Positions 23,313 through 34,400 of a stretch of DNA of 64,000 nucleotides are shown piece after piece. Position numbers and translations under genes: made by a program. The notes under the pieces are model-generated. The model saw only the letters and a list, made by a program, of their open reading frames with translations, was not told where the DNA came from and did not search any database. Each line of letters begins with the position of its first letter. The stretch's first letter is position 1. Origin of the DNA: Leucocoprinus leucothites (taxonomy: Eukaryota; Basidiomycota; Agaricomycetes; Agaricales; Agaricaceae). The stretch is taken from NCBI GenBank assembly GCA_013368445.1, contig JAACJO010000005.1, forward strand, positions 1-64,000. The letters are read 5' to 3'.

Positions 23313-24964
23313 ATGCATCTTCTTCCCAAATCATGCCTTCCGCGCCGCACATTTTCAATTTCTAAACTCTTCCAACGCCTGTCTTCCTCAAAGAGAGTAC
23401 CAGAAAGGTCACGAGCACCCTTTGAACAGGATGTCAAAGCGATCGATCCGAAAGTTCTTACCGCTGCAATGGGAGGAAGTGACCAGCCCCCGGAGGAACC
23501 TATGCTCTCGACTTTTGAGGAGGGTTTCGGATACTTCACTGATGCTGCAGTCGGGCGTTCTCTAATGCGATATGTGTTCGTCCGCAAGGTGAGCATCGTC
23601 TGAACTTCCCCATCTCAGCTCTGTTTGACTGTTGAGTATAGCTCGGCTGGGCTGCTTCTTCCTCTGTGTGGCTCGCGCTGTGAGTTTCACGTCAATTCAC
23701 GCTAGCGTCAGCCTGACTTTAACATCAATGCAGAGATAGATCGGCGAAGACTAAAACTTTTGTTGCCATGAAGATCTTGACGTCACAAGCTACTGCACAA
23801 ATCGTCGCCGGCAATTCACCAGAATATGATGTATACAGGAAGATCGAGTCTACCAATCCCAACAGCCCCGGATTCAACCACTGCTTAACTCTCCGAGAAT
23901 GTTTCACTGCCAAGAGCGTGGCTGGCGGTCATATCTGTTTCGTGCAGGACGTCTTGAGCTCGAGCCTGGCAACCCTTCGACCGCCTGGACAAAATCGGTT
24001 TACTGTGCCCACTGCAAAGCGCATAGTAAAGCAGGTCCTCCTTGCTCTGGACTACCTTCATCGTGAATGCGGGTATATCCACACTGGTGTGTATATTTTC
24101 GCGCACATTCTCATGGATGCTGATGATCATGTGTTGAGACCTCAAATCCGAGAACATCCTTGTTGAAATACCTGAACCAGCAGTTCCACGAATAGACCAA
24201 TACATCCAGTCAAACCCTCCGTCCGTTTATGGCCCTCCCCTCAACCTGGAATCATTATCTTTGCCTCTTGTCTTCTCATGTTCGGAACCTCTCCCGTATT
24301 GCGATCTTGGTGGATCTCTAGAGAATATCTCGGTGCGCTTGGTAGATTACAGTGAGCACGTCTTGCCTTCTTTTACCTGTTCTTACCGACGAGACATCAT
24401 AAGCAACTCCCGCAGACAAGCCCTTGAGGGCCGAATTTCGTCAGCCGTCTATCCTCCGTGCTCCGGAAGTCACCCTCAAATATCCCTGGTCTTCCACTAT
24501 CGACATTTGGACAGTTGGCTGCCTCGTACGTTTGGTGTCTCCATCACCTTACTGGTACTGAATCCACCCTAGTTGTTTGAGCTTCTTACCGAACGCCAGC
24601 TCTTTGAGCAGGACACTGAAAATTATTCAAATGAACTCCACTTACAGCACATAGAAGAGTGCTTGGGGCCATTCCCACATGAATTTCTCCAAGCCTGTGA
24701 AGATGAAAACAAATATTTTGACGAAAATGGTGAGCGCGCCGTATCAACCATGATAGCTCCGGCCAATGCCTTTACTTAGGCACACTTCTTCAATTAAATG
24801 GTGATTTCCAGCCCACTTCCCTCGAAGCTATTTTGGGGAGTCTTGGAGCTATGGATGAAAACGATATTCCGGGTGCTGCTGCATTCATGCGCAGATGCTT
24901 GACATTGGATCCCAGGCTGCGACCTAGTGCACAAGAGCTGCTAAAAGATAGTTGGCTAGTATAA
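23313..24964 (+). CDS. SRPK-like serine/threonine protein kinase
   Basis: CMGC-group kinase of the SR-protein-kinase-like type expanded in mushrooms; substrate unknown. The start MHLLPKSCLPRR is followed by PMLSTFEEGFGYF and the glycine-loop region LGWAASSSVWLALD, then the ATP lysine in FVAMKIL. The catalytic loop is HTDLKSENIL after an intron. The metal-binding region reads VRLVDY and joins to TTPADKPLRAEF, so the Gly of DFG is not seen in my splice model. It continues LRAPEVTLKYPW, IDIWTVGC, FELLTERQLFEQ, and ends CLTLDPRLRPSAQELLKDSW. Exons join in frame. It sits between the P450 and its pseudogene copy. Confidence 0.82.
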
Positions 24965-25439
24965 ATCTGGACTATAACAGTCCTTCTGTTCCGATGATGG
25001 TGCTGAGTGCACAAACGGCCTTGACTACCCCACAGAATGTCGCTATGACTATAACTATTGGAGCGTTAGTAGGGTATGTTACTTGGGTCGTGATTGGAAG
25101 AGCTTTGGGTCTTGTGGTTTCTTTTAGAGGCTATAGTACTCCTTTCGACGAGCATTCATGTGTTTGCTAGGGCTATATTTCATTGGTCATGTTGGTGGAT
25201 TAACCACGATTCTGTCTACGTCGACATTGTGGAGGGGTCGTCTAATCCAACATCGTTGCATGAACTTGAGAAAGCTGTTGGACTGAGAAGGCCAGTGAAT
25301 CCATTGCCAAAATATGTGCCCTGATAGAGCCTATCTCCTTAAGGCCTCTACCATTGCCCCCATTTCTGGCATGAATACTACAGCACTGAGTTCACCGAGC
25401 ACTTTCCAGAAATCTCAAGTGATAATACTCTAACGGGCG
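24965..25439 (+). other. Spacer with two short open frames of unknown status
   Basis: A frame at 24952-25170 (which overlaps the kinase stop) has a hydrophobic run VAMTITIGALVGYVTWVVIG, and another at 25094-25324 overlaps it. They might be parts of a small membrane protein or chance. I recognise neither. Confidence 0.2.
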
Positions 25440-26075
25440 GCCAATCGACTGACGTATTTTAGCTCCCTATTCTGCCTAGACTCCCGACAAACCAATTAGC
25501 CAGAGCTAAGGATGTTGATGTTGGCTGCTTAATTCCTAATTTTAGTTTATTGCACAATAGCTCTGTCGCGAAGCGGAGGAACACGGGTGTTGTAGATGAA
25601 CGTTCCTTCCAGCATTACGTCGACCAGGCCAAGCTAGCATACAAGAATAGAAACGTCCTTTCTGGTTCAAGCTGGCACACATTGGATGCCACCGATCTGC
25701 TTCTCAAGAAGTCTAGCACGACCTTTGGTTTGAGGCGTCGCATTTGCCCGGGCCAGTACGTAGCCACTGAGCAGTTATTCATCCTGATATCCAGGTGAGC
25801 AGCAGCGCAACAGGGAGTGCCATGTCACCAACTTCTTCAACGGAATGCTGTGGGCATTTGACGTCAGACCTCTGAGATCCGAAAAATGGACTAGTCCATC
25901 GGTCAAACATTGGCATTGGGCCCAAATAGAGCAGCGTCCTTGCCTTACGAGCTTATCCTCAGATCAGATCACATACGTTTACCCGTCATAGACCGAGCAG
26001 GACGATGTTAAATCACGGGAGAGTCTGAGTTATGACAATTAGTTAATGAATTCTCTGAAAACCCGTCGTCTAAAA
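25440..26075 (+). pseudogene. Decayed, internally deleted copy of the neighbouring P450
   Basis: The sequence from 25440 closely follows 21693-21925 of the intact gene, including intron sequence and the block DQAKLA and SGSSWHTL. It then jumps directly to the equivalent of 22622, giving SSWHTL-DATDLLLKK and a haem loop LRRRICPGQYVATEQL. About 700 bp carrying the I-helix and ExxR are missing. The Trp codon in IAQWLCRE is TAG here. Homology continues past the last exon (AATTAGTTAATGA at about 26036). It is a relic and cannot make a P450. It ends against the stop codon of the etherase-kinase gene. Confidence 0.88.
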
Positions 26076-28470
26076 TCACTGTAAATAGTCACAAACGAGG
26101 ACTTGTATACCAGCATCTGCTCCTTCCGAAACACATTCCAACCTCGCAAAATGATGACCCTTTTCTTTTAACGCCTCTACGATCAGCGTCCGGTAACCCG
26201 CCACCTGACCTAAAGCGCCACCAAACACCAGGATAGATTGTGCTGCTTGAATATCGGAGTCCCGAGCCAGCAAACGGATAATCGTATCCGCGGCAGAAGA
26301 AGCATGCTTCTGGACTATTTGCAACGCCTCTGGATCAGGCAAGTCGCTAGAAGCGGGTGGAATTGCATAGTTAAAAACGAGGCGACAGAGGCCTGCCACG
26401 CGCAGTTTGGGGTCGGAATCGATGGATGAGGGATCCTGCCCTTCCTTGAGGGTGGGAGAAGCTTTGAGATAGACCGCCGAGATCAGTTCACCAATTGATC
26501 CACAACCGAAATATTTCGCAACAGCGAGATGAAGGGGTGTTGCCGGTAAACCGCAGTCGTGCTGTTCTAGCGCTGCCCTAAGAGCATCTCGTCCTATGGC
26601 AAAAGCAGATCCTTCGTCGCCCAACAAGTAGCCCCAACCACTGCTTCGACTGAGTGGCCTCGGGAGCGAGGATCGTTCATCGCAGGAAAGAGCATAACTG
26701 TGTGCGAGTGTCCCAGTTCCTGTGACTAAAACGATGCCATTCGTGATATGAGGGGCTGTGGCTCCTGGTCGAGAAATGATCGCGGATGAAAGGAGAGCCG
26801 CGTCGTGTGTCACTATCAGGTTTTGAGGGTCCGCGAGGTTCAGCAGAGTAGCTATCTGAAGTCGGATAGATGCCAAATCGGTTGTACGACCAAGGCCAGC
26901 ACCTCCTATCCAAGCACCGGCAAAGATGGGGCTTGAAGGTGGAAGAACCGGAGCTATGGTCCCTGAGTCTGTGGGAAGTTGTCCAAGTGCAGCAATAACC
27001 GCTTTGCGAAGTGCTTTAAGAGCGGCGTCGTGTCCCAGGGTGACGCTAGAGAGCACTTAGTTGAGTAAATCGTTCATGAAAGTGTTGACTTACAAGTTGC
27101 ATGGTCCTGCATCTCCGCGGCACAGTATGCCGGTCTTATCTGCGATTACCGCTTTACACTTCGTTCCCCAGCGTCGATACAGAGTACAAGCTTGCCATGT
27201 GGGCCAGCAGCGGTTTGCGGGCGATCGGCTACGACTTGCGTAGCCTTTTTGAGAACTCCGCCAGCAATATCCAGACGATGTAAAGCTTCTTGAGCTGAAC
27301 ACTGATATTTGTGGGCGACGATGGCGCATTTTACGTTATTGTCACAAGATTCCAGAAGGCTGTCGATTTGAATATCGGAAAGTGTTGTATCTGGTAGGAC
27401 GGCACGGAATATTCTTCGGGCACGATCTACGAGTTTGAAGTTCGAGGGTTTAACATCAACCATCTACAGGATATTGTCGCTTCAGACACAATTGCCTTGA
27501 CTTGAAAAACCCTCACACCTACCAAATTCCCATAGGTTTTACCAATGCGGATCATTACTCCAGTCGATATCATATTGAGGATCTGGAAATCAATGAGACA
27601 AGGAAACACCACGGATCCGGGAAGACGTACAAGTTTGGTGGCAGTCCCGGCTTTCATCCTCGTACTCCCTGTCACAATTTCTGGTCCTACAACGCACTCA
27701 ATGACACGGGTACACTTTTCCCTCATTTCACTTGGCTTGACGCAGCAAATACCCACGGAGAGTATACCATTATCCCGAGCGTATGATAAGCCGCCGAGGA
27801 CATATGGAGTGCGGCCAGAAGACGCGATACCGATCACGGCATCCAACGGCGAAAGTGGGGGGTCAAGAAGCTGGAGGTCTCGTATAGCCCCATCGGAGGA
27901 ATCTTCTGCGCCTTCTACAGCTTTGCGTATGGCCGTGTCACCACCGGCCATGATCCTGGAGTTATTGTTGATCGATTGAGTACTTGAGATCATCAGAGTA
28001 CTCACCCGATGAATTGGGAAAAGGGAGCAGAAAAGGTAGGAGGTCTAATCTCTCAGTCAGAACAAATTAACAGCTAGCATAAGAGGGTCCCCAGCCTTAC
28101 ATTTCTGAGGCATCCAATACACCGAGCCTTGGGGTGTGGGTCAGCACTGGCTAGGAAAGAGTAGCCTTGAAATACCTTCCACTGGTTCCGGCACCGAAGT
28201 AAATGACGCGTCCATTTTCTCTAACTCTCTCCGCGATCAGGTCGATTACAGCGGCTATATCCCCGAGACAAGATCCAACGGCTCCAGCAATCTTTGAATC
28301 TTCAGAGTTCATAACTCCTGAAGGAGAACTTAATAGGGGATTGTCAAAAACATGATAGAAGGCTTACTGCACATCTCGAGGGTAGATATAACGTCGATGT
28401 TTGACGATAAAGCATTTCGACTCTCTGTTTGAAGATTGGAGAGCTGAAGGGTAGTCCGCAGGTTTGACAT
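26076..28470 (-). CDS. MurQ-type N-acetylmuramate-6-phosphate etherase fused to BadF-type amino-sugar kinase, one frame break
   Basis: In bacteria MurQ cleaves the lactyl ether of MurNAc-6-phosphate to GlcNAc-6-phosphate; BadF/NagK-type kinases phosphorylate the free amino sugar. N-terminal domain: STLEMC joined to RVMNSED, the SIS phosphosugar site VIYFGAGTSGR, LGVLDASEIPPTF and KAVEGAED (carrying the two catalytic Glu known in MurQ), ASSGRTPYVLGGL, VTGSTRMKAGTATKL and MIRIGKTYGNL, then a C-terminal helical domain (NNVKCAIVA). C-terminal domain: LCIDAG, GTKCKAVIADKTG, ITNGIVLVTGTGTLA, SGWGYLLGDEGSAFAIGRDA and ILVFGGALGQ. The frame breaks inside the kinase phosphate loop at CCCC, 27166-27169; one more C/G gives DAGGTK. 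Introns are typical of the host, so the gene is resident. Substrate in the fungus is inferred. Confidence 0.9.
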
Positions 28471-31400
28471 GGCTGAAGGAGTGCGGATGGAAAGAAGAAA
28501 AGCAGGGGTTTTAACACCTCAAGTTCACTGCTAGTGGAGCGGTTTGTAATAGGATATATGAGCCGACCATTCTGAACAGATGAAGCACATGGTGCTTTGA
28601 AGTATTCAAACGGTCCCGGAGTAACTTGCCCACCAAGTGCCTACAATGACCTCAGGTCAGCTACCAGATCACGAGGACATTCTCACAAAGTAGTGATATA
28701 CCCACGAATTTGAGCTTGAGCTTTCAGCCTGAGGCCTTCATTCACCTTAACACTGCCGTAGTACGATACTTGAAGCCACTGGCCTGGGTTCCTGGCTTAT
28801 TTAGGTGTCTATATATATATGGTGATGATGAGCCGCCGGAAGCAGTGGGCCTTGTGCAGTTCCCTTTTCGTCACTTACATGTGATATTTAAACGCTTGGA
28901 CATATGTTCTTCCAGGTTCTTTCCTAGACCCCTCCCATGCTCACTGAGAGAGAATCGAGGAACAGGTCACTAGCGCAACTCTAGAAACATTGACGACCTA
29001 AATGTATTCGCATGATACTATACGCATCCCACGGTTTTGCCTTGTATGAGGCTATAGTTCAGAAACGGGTCAAATGGTCCTCTGACGGAGTGACAGAGGT
29101 TGAGGAAGATTTTCCATCTACGAAAAAAGTGATTACCTCAGTAAGATATGCCACTGAGAATTCAAACCAGTAATTGACCAATACAAAATCTCAAATCAGC
29201 ATAAGGGCTCAAATTCAACCCATGTGTATAAAATAACATACCAGACTCGGAATGTATGGAGTCAGGTCGAGTTTAACTCCAATACTTAGTTTTTCTGCTC
29301 ACCGTTATTAGAATACCGGACTCTCCACTCGGAGACTTGTACATCTCAGCAGTCACAGGGGTTATCATATTCCCGTTGAATATGTAACTCAGCCTCCCCC
29401 AAAAATAGGCGTACCAGATTGATTCCTCAAGATATTATTTATGGAGTACGTGTCACACCGTGAATGATATTCTACGTGGAATTCCATGGGATGGCAATAA
29501 TATTTACACGCCAAGACTGCTGGACTGCGTTTAGTTGGTTGAGAGTACTCCATGTGTGACCAGTAGTCTCCAGCATCCGGAATAATATGTCCTTGTCGAA
29601 TAAGCTAAAGATAAGAAGCAAAATCAGTTGACTTGTTATCTTTCAGAAATTCATCCGAATCTACAGCTTACAGTAGGGCCTTCGTAACACAACACTTGTA
29701 TAATAGCGAAAACCAGATCGATGCCAACCAACCAAGCAAATTTGACTACCATAAACTAGACTAACCAGTGGACCGCTATGCTTCACGTCCAGTTCTGGCT
29801 TTTTGGCTTTCTTGAGATGGGCAAAAAGTATCTCATGCCACCACAGCCCACGGAAGGGACCGAAACGACCCCCCCAAAGATGTCGTTCCAGAGATCGGAC
29901 TTACCGGGACGAAAACATCATTCACATATTGAGAAGGAAATGGCATATCAGCCCTTTCAAGGCAAGAAGCTGTTGCCGTCACTCAAAGTTCTGGCAGGTA
30001 TTTTCAGGTGTCCTCAATGAGTGGCTTCTGAGTCACACTTGAATTCTGCTGAGTAAAAAGAATGACCTAAAAGAGAGCCAGTGTTTTGTGCACCGGGTAC
30101 GCCTCTTATATACAGTACTGTATATAAACTCTAGACTGACCCTTGCAATTGGCAGCTCTCAGTGGGAGTGGAAGATATTTGATAGACAACATTAGTGACC
30201 CAGAGGAGTTGAAACTTAACTCGTTATATCTTAGCTGAGAGAGGCTGCCAATAAATATCCGTTCAGTGAATGATGGGTCTCTTGCGGAATTGGAACCAAG
30301 CATTTCAGGGTGAGTCCGATCCGGCCTTTGTAACCGCGAGAAATTCGGACAACTTAACGAAGTGGTGAACTCTTATTGCTTATCAGCACGTAAGAGATAA
30401 AAGGTTAACATTATTCAGTAGGGCTCAGCTTTTATTTCTTGATAGACTCGAAGGAACTATGAATAGTATACAACACCGAAATCTTGGCACCTGTCTTGAG
30501 TTTCATTAAAAGGTCGGAAGCTCCATATGAACATCGGCTTCGGGCATTGCTGGCAAAAACAAAGATAGCAAGGTTATGGTCTACGGGAAGGAACATGAGA
30601 AATTTTCATCTATCGCCACTTCCTGGGAGATCGCCGTTCCAAAAAACTCGCAATTCCCACAAATAACAGAATAGTCACTGAGGACACTATTTCCTCGGAT
30701 TTTGTTACTGCAATAACCCTTGACCGTGGCGTTAGGATAGTCGAGAGGAGACTCACAATCGCAATGTTCGCTTCTATTCAGGAGGCCGTTGTTGTGACTG
30801 AGAGTGCGACCAGCTACTTGACTGCACGTTTAGTGTACCGGAACCGTAGCAAACTTGACGTTATAGAGTAGTTACGGCCGTTTCCACTGAAACCTAAATG
30901 CAAGTGCTAACCTGGGCCGTGACTTGAGCCTAACAAAAGGAGCTCGGGCTTGCAGACCGCCACCTCCCGCTCTCGGCGGTCAAAACCAACAATCTACATA
31001 AAGGTCTCTCCAAAATGAGAAACCGTGAACAAGATTTTGGTCTCTATTACCGCCGTTGCAATTCTGGAACAAGGTCAGCTGTAGTGATCATTAATCATGA
31101 TCATCTAGAAGTTAAGAATTTGAGGCCGTCAATGATCTCCCATCGCCATGTCACTTGGTAAGGCAAAATTTGACAGTTAAAGACAATGTTCAACATCGAT
31201 TCGTTCATTTATCACGCCAAACGCTGCTCAACACCCAGCAATAATGGCATCATGAGTCCTAGAGTCAAGAGCCTGGTTAGAGACTAGTACATCGAAAGGC
31301 TTGACATATAGCTACTACCATCATCATCCAATAACCCAATGTAAGTAATTCCCAAAAGGTAAGGCTGTCTCAGTGTGTAGCGCTCACCCAGGGCCTGTCA

Positions 31401-34400
31401 GCGGTGGCCGAATTGATTGATACCAGATCATGATCATGTTTAATTAAAGAGTGCTGAGAGGCCCCTACTGATGGTAATTCTTTCCGCAGCACCAAGATCA
31501 TCACGCCCCAAACGAGTTTCAATCCTCGGTGCCTAAGCTAGAGCACAATCAAGTGACGGAGCCAACTTGTTAGTGATCTCGCTTGGTGTCTTCTAAACAG
31601 CGGTCGTTGATGATCAAGTTCAGTTTTAAGGTTGAATATTTTGGCCGTTGTAAAAGCCATGTCGGCAGTTCTGCCATTACAGACGCTTTGCTGACAGACT
31701 CACGTTAGGCTTTGCGAGGACAGGCACTGAGAGTCGCAGAATTCCTTTGACACAACTTTAGAGCAGTTGTGAAACTCATTGATTGACGCTCTGGCTCGGC
31801 CAGATATAGAGTGTGGGTATATTGTGACATCGTCGGAGATGTCTGCTGTGCAAAGCGGCATATCCCAAGGATTAATATTCTAGTCCACAGTGACTGAAAG
31901 AGAGGTACCACCAATAAACGCGATTTCAGACCGATGCCTTTTGAGTGAAAAAATGTAGTTAGGCTACTTGAGAATTCACTCACTGACGACACCATGATCC
32001 ATATATATTACCGGGTTAATTGACGAACGTCTTGGTAGTAATCTTGGGTAAATCATGATCAGCTGAGGTCTCGGCTCACTCTTAACCTCCCACAAACGTG
32101 CCCGTTAACGTTCAACTATGAAACAACTATACACCGATTGTAAACATTTACCCTTCCAAAGTGCTCAATAGTCAAGAAACCAGTCAAGCGAAAGAACCCA
32201 CGACTCCACCAAGCCATCATTACGCTACAATCTAAGGTCCCAGGGGACCTTGATGGAAATCCCAAGCCCGCTTAACGTGCAAACGTAAGGCAACTTTTGA
32301 ATTGACCTGACCTGACCAGCCCTGAGAATAAAAAAGGTCGCTGATTAGATCAGAGATTGGCTGACTTCTCTTGTCGAAACAGCAAAGCTTCTGGACTTCA
32401 AGGAATCGACTCCCGCCATTCGTCAGGGATTAGGATGCAGATAGATGTTTCCTGGATACCCACGATGACAGGAGATTCTAACGGAAGTTATTATCGTCGG
32501 ATTTCGCGTTTAGTGGTGCTGTTACTTGATGGTTGAGTTGTTGAGTTGCTGCAAGGTGGTAACTGGGAGGCTACTAGCACAGTGGATGACTAAAAGACTA
32601 GCGTGAGCCGAAGCTGTTTGTAACTCCATGAGAAAGCCGAGATCTAAGTCGGTTTTGTAGCGGTCACGGTGTTTTCCATTGATTTCGAAAGTCGGGGCCA
32701 TTCATATACTGGAGCTACCAGCCTGAGAGTCTCCAATCTGCCACCTCGAAAAGCGAGCCATATAGGGTGCCGTATAGAGTGCCTGAGGCTGTTAGCGAAT
32801 GGCCACTTACACAAGGCCTTCGAAGCGACGGATCAAGGCGCGTGAGGTAGTGCCAAGCCCGCTGGAAGTATTGGGTGGGCAAAATGAAATTATCAACCTA
32901 CTCAATCGGTCCTCGGAGCGAGTTGTACTGGTGCGTACTCTATTTTCCCAAACGGGTGCATTTCCTTTCTTATCCTTTTAACGGAGAATGTAAAATCTTG
33001 GCCCCTGACAAACCGGAAAAAAGATGTTGCTGTTCTCAAATAAATATTTGCTAACGATTGTTATGAGAAAGTACCCGGGCTACTGAGAACCGTCACATAT
33101 ACAATAGAAAATAGCTGACAAGTATGTAGCCTGACACGTAACGTTTACTGCTGGCCCTTGCTCAGTGAGAATGCCATGCTCCATTCAGTCCGCCACGTTC
33201 CGCCGAGTAACTGGAGTTAACACAGAAAGTCAGCCACGTCAATTCCTAAGTTCTGCCACGCCTGCCAATCCCCCACGAATGCATTCCATCACGCCACCGC
33301 CACTCGAATGCTCATCCTTGACCATTATGTACATATCTTGCAACCCTTGACGAAACTCTCTGCATTTTGAGGGATCAAAGTAAATCCAACGACGCACAGC
33401 GCTAAAACTGAAGCCGGGTCATCGAAGCCAGAACCCCATTTCTTATTGACTCAAATGAGTAGCAAAGGGCTTCTCCTGCTCCAGGTAGCTCTACCCGAAG
33501 CTCTTCAAAGGGCGAAGTTAAGCCGTGTTCGTCACATCGATCCTCTTTGAGTGTTACCCCACGATCGCAACGGTGGAGTCCCACTCCCCCTCCTCTTGGC
33601 CGTTGATCAAACTAATTGGTGATTTGGACTCGACACATTGTAGCTGAAGAATGTAACGTCGCAACCGAGTCAAGCTCGGGTCCTACTGACTTCGTACAAT
33701 GCATTCCTGTCACGTCAGTAACTCAAGTGAAGAGCGACTCAAAAGGACTAGTCAACTCACTATACATAGAACTCGTTTACAACTCAGAGGCCAAAATAGG
33801 GGCACTGTGACTGTGGAGAGCAGTGGCAGTTACGCTAGCTTATCGGAAGAGTTTGTCCACCGACATGCCATCACTGATGTGCGTGATGGGAACACAGGAG
33901 TTAATCTGATGCGCACGTTTTGGATATGCACCGCTAGGGCCGTCACTGGATTCTATTCAAACTTACTATATCCGGAAATTTTCTTTTAGCCGAGCGTTTG
34001 ACAGTGGCGGAGGCGAGAACGCAGTTAGAATGATGATGTACGATATTTACTGATATAGGGAAGTTATCGGGTTGCATTTGTATCATGGAAGGACTAGAAG
34101 CCCAGGCAACTTGGTTACTGCTCAGTTGCTCGTTGCCAGCAGGATTTCGGCTGTGGTTCCAAGTTTCCAAGCTGCACGACAGTAGCTGGCTGTGTGCCAT
34201 TGTCTACTTTTGGGAACTACGGGTCTTGCGGGTGTGATTTCTAGTCGGGTTCCGAGAATAGATCCACCGCCTTCCCCGACTCCCGCCTTTTTTTCTGATT
34301 GCCACTAAAACAAGTACGGGAAGTGAGGCGGGGCAGGAATTCCGATAGCTAAAATTCACTGGTCCTCTAAATTGAATGAGATGAGATGTCATTTTTATGA

